A DNA stretch of 64,000 nucleotides, from positions 34,425-98,424 of the forward strand of contig NZ_CALART010000032.1 in NCBI RefSeq assembly GCF_937888285.1. Direction: 5' to 3'. This document shows positions 7,894 to 19,800 of this stretch, piece after piece. The position numbers and the translations under genes are program-made. Position 1 is the first letter of the stretch. Each line of letters begins with the position of its first letter. The notes under the pieces are model-generated. The model saw only the letters and a program-made list of their open reading frames with translations. It made no database searches and was not told the origin of the DNA. Source of the stretch: an uncultured Aquimonas sp. GTDB taxonomy: Bacteria > Pseudomonadota > Gammaproteobacteria > Xanthomonadales > Xanthomonadaceae.

Positions 7894-10800
7894 GTGCCTT
7901 CCGCCGGTGCACAACGCAGGATTTCGCCCGTGGCCCAGCCAGCGCGTTCCGTCATATCCGTCGCACGTCGTTGGGCGGCGCTCGCCCTGCTGGCTGGCGC
8001 CTCGCCGGTGTGGGCCCAGGCCAACCTCGGCGATTCGACCTTCAGCGGCCCGTCAACCTACATCCCCGGCAACCCCGTCCCGTCGACCTACACGCTCGTG
8101 GTGAACAACCGCGGCGATGCGGCCAACACGCCGACGACGACGACCAGCTTTCCACCGGGGGTCACCGTCAGCTGGGCCTGCAGTGCGATGGGCGCGGGCA
8201 GCAGCTGTGCCAACGCCAGCGGCAGCGGCAATCTCAACCGCAGTGCGGATGTGGTGGGTGCTCGGGCAGGCAGTACGGACGGTGAGCTCAGGTACACCAT
8301 CACCGCCAGCTTCGCCTCTTCAATGACCGCCAGTCCTCTGGTCGTCCCTGCGGTCGTCACGCCCAGCGGCGGCAACTCGCTCGATCTGTCGGTGAGCAGC
8401 ACGCGCAGTCTGCGCAGCGACCTGTCGGTGGTGAAGACCGCATCGGCGACCACCTACAGCGCGCCGGGCAGCGTGAGCTACACGGTGGTGGTCGCCAACG
8501 CCGGCCCCAGCGATGTGATCGCTGCCACCTTGGCCGATACCGCGCCCGCAGGCGTCAGCTTTGGCACGCGCAGCTGCACCGCTTCGGGCGGGGCGACCTG
8601 CCCTGCAGCCGGCAGCGGCAACCTCAGCTTGGACCTCGATATTCCAGCCGGGGGCAGCCTCAGCTTCACCGTCCCGGCCAGCATCGCCGCCGGCACGCAG
8701 GCGGATCCGCTGGTCAATACCGCGAGCGTCACGGCGCCCGCTGGCACCACGGATCCGACTTCCGGCAACAACAGCGACAGCGCCGACCTCGATCTGGTCA
8801 AGGCCGATCTGGCGGTGGTGTTCGTGCCGGCATCCCCGGTCGGCACTCCCAGCGCCACCTACACGCCGGGTACCACCGGCAACACCCTGGACATCCGGGT
8901 CACCAACAACGGCAACTTCGCCAGTACGGGGTCGCAGCTGAGCGTGAGCCTTCCGCCCGAGGTCAGCGCGGCGACCTTGTCCTGCGTCACGCCCGCCAGC
9001 TGCACGGCGGATTCGGGCACGGGCAGCCTGACCGTGGCCTTGGGCAGCATCGCGGTCAACGGCACGGTCACCGCGCGACTGACCCTGGCCTATCCCAGCG
9101 ATGCCGGCGCCAGCACCATCGACATTGCCGCATCCATCGTCGGCAACCAGCCGGACCTGGCTCCGGGCAACAACAGCAGCAGCTGGCGCGCGACCCTGCG
9201 TCGGCAGGTGCGGATCGGACTCAGCAAGACCAGTTCGTCTGCGGTGTTGAACCCCGGCGGCGCGCTGACCTATGACATCACGGTGAGCAACCTGGGGCCC
9301 AGCGATGTCGGCAATATCGCGGGTGACACCGGGATCCTGCTGAGCGACACCCTCTCGGCTCAGCTGGGCCGCAACCTCGCCTCGGGCGCCTGCAGCAACA
9401 ATGGGCAGACCACACCCTGCTGGCGCTACTGTCCGGACGACGATGGCAGCGTCGCCGCACTGACGCCGGACACCTGCACGGTTGAACTGGTCGAAGGCGA
9501 CGGCTCCTTCGCCAACCAGGGCTTCCTGCTGCGCGCCGGCAGCAGCAGCACGCTCAGGGTGTTCGCCACCGTCGGCGCCAATGCCAGCGGCAGCCTGCAG
9601 AACGATGCGCTGGCGCGGGTCCAGACCGGCCTCGGTGTCAGCGACCAGGGCGCAGGCAACTGCCCGCTGAGCGGATCCAACACGATCTGCGCCCGCAGCA
9701 CGGTCAGCGTGCAGGCCAGCACCGACATCGAGGTGACGGTCAACGACGGTCTCACGTCCGCCGTGCCGGGGCTGGATCATGCCTACACCGTGGTGGTGCG
9801 CAACAACGGCACCCTGACCGCCAACAACGTCAACCTGCAGACCGCGCTGCCGATCCTTGCCAGCGATGGCGACGCGGGCTTCGCGGCCGGCAGCGCGCGC
9901 TGGCAGTGCCGCGCGTTCGACGGTGCGTGCTGCACCTCCAACAGCAGCGTCTGCGGCACGACCGGGCTGACCCCGCCGATCAATGCCGCCGCTATCAACC
10001 AGGGCGTGGACCTGCCGCCGCAGTCGCGGGTCGAGTTCATCTTGAGCGGCCGCCTGGATCCAAGCGCGCTGGGCACGCTGGCGGTCAATGCCGAGGCGAC
10101 GCCGCCGGCCGGCCTGATCGACAGCGTCCCGGCCAACAACACGGCGAGCGATACCAACACCCTGCTCGTGCCCACCGCCAACTTGAGCCTGAGCAAGGTG
10201 CTGGATTCAGTAGTGCCGACCAATGGTTCAGCCAGCGGCGCGCCCTTCGATCTCGACTACCGGATCCAGATCAGCAACGCCGGCCCCAGCGTGGCGCGCA
10301 ATGCGGTGCTCACCGACGACCTGGCCAGCCCCCTGCTGGAGGCCAGCACCGGCGCCTGGCAGTGCGCTGTGCTGCAGGCCGCCGGCTTGAGCAGCTGCGC
10401 CGCGCCAGGCGTGGGCAGCGGGCCGGTCAGCCAGACGCTGCGATTGGATCCGGGCGGTGTGGTGGAGGTCGCGCTGGCGGTCCGCACGACGGCGATCGCC
10501 AGCGGCGAGGTGGTCAACACGGCGACCGTCTCGTCCACGGCCGGCAGCGCTTCGGCGACCGCCGTCTCGGGCCTCACCGGCGTCTCGGCGCTGTCGATCT
10601 CGCTCACCGACGGTCGCAGCGAGGCCGTTCCGGGCACTCCGACCAGCTACTCGATCCGGGTTCGCAATGACGGGCCGGACGACGCCTTCGGCGCCGGCGT
10701 TTCCGCGCTGTTCCCATCCTCTCTGGAAAGCGTGTCCTGGAGTTGCTCGGCGATCACGCCGATCCCAGGCGACTTGAGCTTCGCCAACGTCGGCGGGCTG

Positions 10801-13800
10801 CAGAACCAGAAGGCGGGCGCGCTGCTGATGAGCGAAGGCGGCGAACAGGCCTACCTCGTGCTGCCGGAAGCGAATGCGATCCAGGTGCTCGCCCGTAATG
10901 CCGTGCCCGGACAGGGCTTCGGCGAGTTGAGCGTGCTGGAAACCGAAACCAACGGCACCAACGACCCCAGCGACAGCGGCGCTACGGTGGCTGGCCTGCT
11001 CAATCCGGTCGATCTGAGCCTCAGCCCGGACGGCACGCTGCTGTTCGTGCTGGCCCGCCCGGCCAGCGGACCGGGGGTTCCGTCCCTGGTCAGCTTCAAC
11101 CGGGTCAGCAATCCGGCCGATCCGGCCTTCGGTCGACTGTCCTACGCCGGAACCGTGTCCACGGGCGTGCCCGTGCAGGCGCAGCGCATCGTCTCCAGCG
11201 CCACCCACGTCTACGTCAGCGGCAGCAGCCCGGCGGCGGTGAGCGTGTTCCGACGGGATCCGGCCAGCGGCCTGCCGATTCACGACAGCGTGCACACCGA
11301 CGCCGTGCCGACTGGAGCATCGGCACTGGCCCTGGATCGCGCCCGCGCACGCCTGTTCGTGGCCGGCAGCGGCGGCCAGATCGTGCAGTACGCGCTCAAT
11401 ACCGAAGCCGCCAGCGGCCCGCTCGGGCGCCTTGGCGCTCAAGGGGCGGCCTTCAGCACCGGCCTGGCCGGCATTGTCGATCTGGCGCTGGTGCCCGCCA
11501 ATCGAAGCCTGTACGCCGCCTCGGCGACGTCGGCACGTCTCGATCTGTTGACCTATGCCGATGCCGGCCTCACGGCGGTGGCGAGCTATACCCGCAGCGC
11601 CACCGACGCGCCGGGCTCGGCGGCAGACCCGCTGGCGGGCGACGGTCGCCTCGCGCTTGCGCCGGACGGCGAACATCTCTACCGGGTGTCGGCCAGTGCC
11701 GGCAGCCTGCTGGGCTTCCGTCGCGACACCCTGAGCGGCACCTTGAGCGAGGGCCGCGTCCTCTACGACGCGGTGTCCACGCCGGGTCTCGCATCAGCGC
11801 GTGCGGTGGCCGTCAGCGGCGATGGGCGCCATGTCCTGGTCGCCAATGATTCCGGCAGCGGCCGCCCCCTGCATGCCTATGCGCGACGCGCGCCGGACCC
11901 CCTGTTCGCCTTCCTGGAGCAGGAGCGCGATGGCATCGCCGGTACGGCTGGGCTGCTGTCGCCGGCCGATCTCGCGGTCAGCCCGGATGGCCGCCATCTG
12001 TATGCGGTCAGCCTGCAGGACGGCGCGCTCAGCGTGTTCGAACGCTTCAGCCGTCGCGGCGTCGACGGTGCCACCCAGGGCGACCACCTGGAGTTCCGTG
12101 CGCGCTATGTCAACGGACAGGATGGCGTGGTGGCGGGACTCGATCGCGCCAGCCGCGTGCTGGTCAGCCCCGACGGCCGCAGCGTCTACGTCACCAGCGA
12201 GGATCGCAACACGCTGACCGTGTTCGAGCGCAATGTGAGCGAGGAGCCCGCAAGCGGCTTTGGTCGCCTCACCTATGTCACCCGCTTCGCGGACGGCGTT
12301 GGCGGCGTCGACGGTCTGCTCGGCGCCCAGGGCATGGCGATGGATCCCGACGGCAGACACCTGTACGTCTCGGGCAGTTTCGAGGCGGCGATCGCGATCT
12401 TCGCGCGCGATCCCACCACGCGAGCGTTGAGCTACCAGGGGCAGGTGCGCAACGGCAGCGCCGGCGTCAGCGGGCTGTCGGGCATCCGCGATCTGCTGGT
12501 CAGCCGCGATGGCCGCCAGCTGCTCGGCGTGGGCTCGATTTCCAATGCCGTGGTGGTGTTCAACCGCGACCGCTCGCTGGTGCCCGGCGAAGGTGGACGT
12601 CTCAGCTTCGTGCAGGCGCTGAACCTGCAGAGCGGCGCGCGCCTGATGTCGCTGTCGATGCCGCAGGGCGCGCTGCCGACCGACGGCGAGCACGTCTACG
12701 TGGTGGGACAGACCACCTCGAGCCTGTTCGTGCTGCGCCGGAATACCGATGTCACGAGTCCCGGTTTCGGACGCCTGGCGCCGGCCTTCCAGTACAGCCG
12801 AAACCAGCCGGGCCTGTCGCGGATGAACGGCCCGCGCGATGTGCAGGTCAGCGCCGACGGCCGCCGCGTCTACGTCGCCGCCCAATTCGGCCACAGCGTG
12901 CTGGTCTTCGATCGCGATCTGAACCGCAGCGGCGCCGGCTACGGCGGCCTCAGCCTGCTGGAGACGCGCACCGACGGGCTTGAGGGCGTCGACGGGCTCA
13001 ACGATGTCTATGCGGTGGGTCTCAGCCCCGACTCGCGCAATGTCTACGCGGCGGGCTTCGGCGATCGTGCGATCGCCTCGTTCGCGGTGGGCGCGGGCTC
13101 CAGCTGCAGCGCAGGCGGCAGCGGCGATATCGATGACCGCGTCAACCTCGGCGTGGGCGGCACGCTGGAGTACAGCGTGCAGGCGATGATCCGTCCCGGC
13201 GCGACCGGCACGCTGGAGACCCTGGCCGAAGTGGAGCGGCCGGCGCGCTTCGAGGATCCGGACCTGCTCGACAACCTGGCGCAGGACTCGACCGCGCTCA
13301 CGCCGCGCGGCGACCTCGCGGTCAGCAAGACCAACAACCGGGTTTCGGTGGTCGGCGGCGAGACCGTCCGCTACGAGGTGGTGGTGCGCAACGCCGGGCC
13401 CAGCCATCTGCGGCACACGCCGTCTTCGGTGGTCGAGATCAACGACCGCCTGAGCGCGCTGCCCGGCTTCGAGCCCGGCTCGGTCAGCTGGACCTGCACC
13501 GCCGCTGGCTCTGGCGCACTGGATTTCACCGCGGCATATGCCAACAACGCGGCCGGTGAGCCCGGTCTTGGCGGCGTCACCGGCCTCGCTCTGGTGCCGG
13601 ACAGCGATGGAGCCGGACCCTTGCCGGCCTACCTGGCGGCGGTGAGCGTGCTCGACAGCCGCCTGCTGCTGTTCCGCCGCGATGCCGTCGATGGCCGCCT
13701 GCAGCTGGCCACCAGCGTGGCCCAGGGCCAGAACCTCGGCGGCAGCCCGGTCAGCCAGCTGCTGGGTGCGCGCTCGGTGGCGGTCAGCGCCGACAGCCGC

Positions 13801-16800
13801 TTCCTCTACGTCGCGAGCCGCGAATCCGACAGCCTGAACGTGTTCGAGCTGAGCCATAGCGGCAGCACACCGGTGCTGGCCCTGCGGCAGACAGTGCAGG
13901 GCGTGGTGGGTCTGGATCAGGCGCTGCATGTCGTGCTCAGCGCCGACGGTGCGCACCTCTATGTCGCCGGCGCCAACGATGCCGCCGTCGCGGTGTTCAG
14001 CCGCAATGCCGGGACCGGTCAGCTCAGCCATGTTGAAAGCGAGCGTGAGGGCGTTGACGATGCGTCCGACGCCGGCGGCGTGGTCTCAGGCTTGATCGAT
14101 GTCGAGTTCCTTGTCCTGAGCCCGGATGGCGAGCACCTGTACGCCCTGTCCGGCGCCTCGGGCAGCGTGGCCCTGTTCGACCGCGACAGCGCCAGCGGAC
14201 GCCTGAGCTTCCGCGCTGTGCGCGGTGCCGCCCAGTTCGGGGTGAGCACTGACGGCGCTTCCGGCGCCGCCTTCGATCCCGAGGGACGACAGCTCTATCT
14301 CGCCGCCACGGGCGCCAATCGCCTGCTGGTGCTGAACCGCGAGATCAATCCAGCCAGCGGAAGCTTCGGCCAGCTCAGCCTGGGCTCCAGCCTGCAGCAG
14401 GGCGTGGCCGAGGTGCAGGGCCTGCAGGGCCCCCGCCGCGTCGCGCTCAGCAGCGACGGCGTGCATGTGTACGTCACTGCCCAGGCCGGCGGCAGCGTCG
14501 CCTGGTTCGTGCGCGACGACGTCACCGGCACGCTGCGCTTCCTCGGCCTGCGGGCCTCCGGCTCCGGCGGCGTGCAGGGCCTGGATGGCGCAACCGGCCT
14601 CGTGGTCGACAGCCTGCGCAATCACGTCTACGTCGCCGGCAGCCTCGCGCCCGGCGCCGAGGGCGCCATCGCCGGCGGCCTCGCGGCCTTCCGCCGCGAA
14701 GCCGACAGCGAGTGCCCGGCCAGCGGCACCGGTGATCTGGTGGACGTGCCGATCAGCGTGGCCTCCGGCGGCAGCGTGACCTTCCAGATCGAAGCGCGGG
14801 TCAGCAGCGGTGTTGCCGTGGGCAGCAGCCTGACCAATACGGTCACGCTGACGGCTCCGCAGGACACCACGCCGGAGAACAACTCCGCCTCGGACACCGA
14901 CGTGGTGGCCCTGGTGGCGGATCTGGCGATCCGCAAGGATGACGGCCTCGCGGAGTTCGACGGCCTCGCGGGCGCGGTCGCAGTGAGCGGCGATGCCAGC
15001 CGACTGTTCGTCGCCGGCCCCACCGACAACGCGATCGGCGTGTTCCGCCGCATCGAGGCGCCGGGTCAGCCGCAGACCGGTGAGCTGCGCTTCGCCCGAG
15101 TCCTGCGCAGCGGTGTGGGCGCGGTGACCGGTCTGGGTGGCGTGGCCGGCGTGCTGGCAAGTCCCGACGGCGCGCACGTGTACGCGGTCAGCCCGATCGA
15201 GAACACCGTCGTTGTGTTCCGGCGGCGCCCGGCACCGGTGGAGCTGGAGTTCGTCGAGGTCGAGCAGAACGGCGTGTTTGGCGTCAGCGGCCTTGCCGGT
15301 GCCAGCGCGCTGGCGCTCAGTGCCGATGGCCGACACCTCTATGTCGCCGGCAGTTTCGCCAACGCCATCGCGGTGTTCGCGCGCTCGGCCGACAGCAGCG
15401 CCGCCGACTACGGGCGCCTGAGCTACCAGGGCCTGGTGCAGAACGGTGTCGGCGGCGTGGACGGCATCGCCGGCATCAATGCGCTGGCCGTATCGCCCGA
15501 CGGCCGGCATGTGTATGCGCTCGGGGCCGCCAGCAGCACGCTGGCGGTGTTCGCGCGCAATCCCAACGCCGGCAGCGCCGGCTTCGGCCAGCTCAGCTAC
15601 CTGCGCCGCTATGTCAACGGCCAAGACGGCATCGGCGGCCTGGGCGGCATGGTGGGCCTCGCGATCAGCGCCGATGGCGCACGCGTGTTTGCCGCCGGCG
15701 GCTTGAGCGGCGGCCTGGTGAGCTTCAACCGCAGCAGTGCCGATGGCGCGCTCAGCGTCGCCGGCATTGCCCGCGAGGGCGTCGAGGGCGCGCAGGGTCT
15801 GCTCGGCGCTCGCGGCATCCGGCTCAGCGGCGACGGCCAGCACCTCTACGTCGCCAGCGGCAGCGGCCGCAGCCTGGCGCACTATCGGATCAGCGGAACT
15901 GCGGCGCCGGTGTTCTCCGGTATCGTCCGCTCGGGTGATGCCGCTCCGCTGAGCGGTGGTCAGGTGCTGGGCCTCGACGGTGCCGCCGACCTGCATGTCT
16001 CCGCCGACGGCACCCACGTCTACGCGGTGGGCTCGCTGGACAATGCCATCAGCACCTTCAACCGCAGCGTCGACGCCGATCCCGCGCTGTCGACCGGTGC
16101 CCTCGATTACCGCGCGAGCCTGTTCGACGGCCTCGGAGGCGTGGCCCCCGGCGAGTCCGTGAGCTACGTGATCCAGGTCGACAACCTCGGGCCGAGTGCG
16201 GTCAGTCAAGCGCGGGTCGTCGACACCTTCCCGCCCGAGTTCAGCGCAGTCACCTGGAGCTGCAGCTCCAGCGGTGGCGCTACCTGTCCACTGGGCGGCA
16301 ACGGCAACATCGACGTGATCACCCAGCTGCCGGTCGGTGGCCAGGTGGTGTTCACCGCCACCGGCGTCGTCGGCCAGAGCGCCACCGGGCGCCTGGTCAA
16401 CACGGCAACGGTGTCGGCCGCGGGCGCGGTCGACCCGAACGAGCTCAACAACAGTTCGACCGACGACAACACGGTGCTGTCGCCGGCCTCCGATCTGGTG
16501 GTCACGGTGGATGACGGCAGCCCCACCGCCGTGCCCGGTGGGCGTGTCGACTATCTGGCGGAAGTCCGCAACCTCGGTCCGTCCTACGCGGTCGGCGTGC
16601 GCGTCACCGATACTGCGCCCGCTGCGCTGTACGAGCGCGCGTGGACCTGCGAAGCCTTCCCCAAGGCTGGCGCGCTGGACCTGCGGCAGAGCTTCGCCGG
16701 CAGCCTGGACAGCTACACCGCCATCGTGCCCGCCGGCTTCGGCCGCCAGGCCTATGTGACCGGCAGCCTCGGCGGTGTCGGTGCGGTCGCCCTGCTGAGT

Positions 16801-19800
16801 CGCGACCCGCTCACCGGCACGCTGTCGCTGCCGGTGCTGCCGACCGGCGTCGAGGCGGTGCTGGTCAACGAGCAGGACGGCGTGCGCGGAATCGGCGGCG
16901 CTGCCGACCTGCTGCTGTCCAATGACGAGCGCTTTGTCTACGTGGCGGGCCGCAGCTCCGACTCGGTGGCGGTGTTCAGCCGCGATGCGGGCAACGGCAG
17001 CCTGAGCTTCAGGGCGCAGTACCAGGACGGCGAACTCGGCATCGACGGCATCGGCGGCGCCCATCGCCTGCGGATGAGCCCGGACGGTCGCCATCTGTAC
17101 GTCGCGGGCAGCGTCGAGAGCGCGATCGCGGTGTTCAACGTCGATGCCAGTACCGGCCTGCTCAGCCCGGCCAGCATCCTGCGCCAGGGGGTCGGCGGCG
17201 TGGATGGTCTGAACGACATCCGCGACCTGCAGTTCAGCGCCAGCGCCGGCCACCTGCTGGTGGCAGCGGGCAGCAACCAGTCGCTGGCGGCGTTCGCGCG
17301 CAATGCGACCACTGGCGCGCTGAGCCCGTTCGCGCTGGTGCAGGACTTCGAACTGCCCGAGCGCCTGCTGATCGACCCGCGTGCGCTCCGCTTCGCCGGC
17401 AGTACCGTCTGGGTGACGGGCGGCGAGAGCAATACCGTCGCCGGCTTTGTCTTCGATCCGCTGCAGACGCCGGCCCTCAGCCTGTCGAAGGTCATCCGCG
17501 AGGGCGAGAACGGCGTCAGCGGCCTGGTCACGCCCGATGCCCTGCAGTTCGAGTCCGACCAGTCGCGCCTGTATGTCGGTGCCGCCGGACGCCTGTTCCT
17601 GTTCAGCCTGCAGCCCGAAGAGCCGCAGCTGCTCGACAGCTACAGCGCGCAGCCGCCGCTGGGCGGCGGGCTCAGCCTGGTCAGCGCGTCGGATCGCCAG
17701 CAGCTGTACAGCGCGAGCGCGGATGCCGGTGGCCTGGGCGTGTGGGCGCGTGCGCGCGGTTCGCGCTGCCCGCTTGCCGGCCGTGGCCCGATCGGCGAGG
17801 TCAGCGTTGACATCGAGGCCCAGGGACGCGTCGAGTTCAGCGTGGGCGGCCGCATCTACCCGAACGCACTGGGCACGCTCGACTACAGCCTGCGCGCCGA
17901 CACCCGGATCGCGGCCCAGGAGCTCAACCCGCTCGACAACGTCGATACCGATTCTGATCTGCTGCAGCCCGAGCCCGACCTGTCGGTGAGCAAGACGGAT
18001 GGCCTCAGCGAGGTAGTGGCCGGCCTGCCGCTGACCTACACCATCGATCTGGCCAATGCCGGCGTGTCCGATGCGCTGGAAGCTCGACTGTTCGACCCGC
18101 TGCCGATCTTCCCGGCGGTCAATGCCGGGCTGGTGGCGGGCGAGGGCAGCTGGAGCTGCAGCGCCAACCTGCCGGTGCAGGATCTGCTGCGCCTGACGCC
18201 GGCGGACGTGACTGCGATCGCCGGGATCGGCGCCAGCCGGCGCTCGGCTGACGGTCAGCGCCTGTACGCCGTCAACCCCAGCCTCGGAGCCCTGCTGGTG
18301 TTCCCGCTGGATGCACAGGGCCTGCCCGGCACGCCCGAGGTGATCGTCGACGGCGCCACCCTGGGCAGCACCACCGTGGCCGGTCTGGCCGGTGCCTCGA
18401 TGGTGACCCTGTCGCCGGATGACCGGCACATCTACGTGACCGGCAGCAGCGCCAACAGCCTGGTGCTGCTGCGCTACGACGCCGACACCGGGACCCACAG
18501 CTTCGGCCAGCGCCTGCAGTCCGGCGTCAACGGCGTCGCCGGCCTGCAGGGCGCGGCTGACGTGCATCTCGGCGTCGACGGCCGCTTCGTGTTCGTGGCC
18601 TCGGCCAGCTCGCATGCCATCGCGGTGTTCAGCCGCAGCGCGGAGAGCGGCGAGCTCGCCTTCGTCGAGCGCGTCGCCGATGGCCTCGGCACGATCGTGC
18701 CCGACAGCAATGTGATCCGCGGCGTGCGCCGGCTCGCGCTGTCGGCGGATGGCGGTCGCCTGTATGCCGCGGCGAGTCTGTCGCAGGCGGTCAGCAGCTT
18801 CGACATCGGCGGCGACGGTCGCCTGCAGTTCCGTGGCCGACTGCGTCAGGACCAGCCGGGCATGGCGGCGCTGGCCGGCGCGCGCGCGCTGGCGCTGACG
18901 CCGGGTGACGGCCAGCTCTACGTGCTGGGCAGCCAGGCGATCAGCCGCCTGAGTCCGCAGGCTGATGGCAGCCTGGTTGCACAGTCCGTGGTCTCGGCCA
19001 TTCCCGAACTGGCGGCGGCGCGTGATCTGAAGCTCGATGCCACCGGCTCGCGCCTGTATCTGGCCGACAGCGCCGGTGCGCTGTTCGTGTTCGCCCGCGA
19101 CTGGGCCGACGGCGCGCTGGACCTGCGCTATCGCCTGCCGCCCGCGGCGGCCGTCACCGGCACGCCGGAGCTCAGCCTGGGCGCGATCGACAGCGCCGGT
19201 CGCATGTATCTGAGCGAGGCCGCGGGACGACTCGGCGTGCTGCGCCAGCAGGCGCTGTCGCGCTGCCTCGACGCGCAGACCGATCCGGACCGCATCGACG
19301 CCACGGTCGACCTCGGCGTCGACGGCAGCGCGCGCTACGAGTACGCGGTGCGCGTGCATCCCAGTGCCCGCGGCGTGCTGACCAATGTGGCCACCGTCAG
19401 CCCGGGCGAGGGCATCGACCCCGCGCCTGAGAACAACGAGGGCACCGACCTCACCCAGATCCGCGCGGTGTCCGACCTGTCGGTCACCAAGACCGGACCG
19501 GTGCAGGCCGTTGCCGGGCTGCGCCTCAACTATGTGATCGAGGTCGGCAATGCCGGGCCCAGCGATGCGCTCGGCATGCAGGTGGTCGACACGCTGCCGG
19601 CCGCGCTCGCCGGCGCGACCTGGACCTGCGTGGCCAGTGCCGGATCGAGCTGTCCGGCCGCCGGAAGCGGCAGCCTGGCGATGACCGGCACGGTGCTGGT
19701 CGGCGGCACGCTGCGTATCGAGATCGATGCGCCGATCGCCTCCAGCTACCTGGGCGCGCTGGTCAATACGGTCAGCCTGGTGCTGGAGCCCGATGCCACC

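Noticed and set aside
7684..7914. A 76-codon minus-strand frame in the region before the giant operon
   Set aside because: It overlaps the giant gene start, has no ribosome site and no recognisable product.
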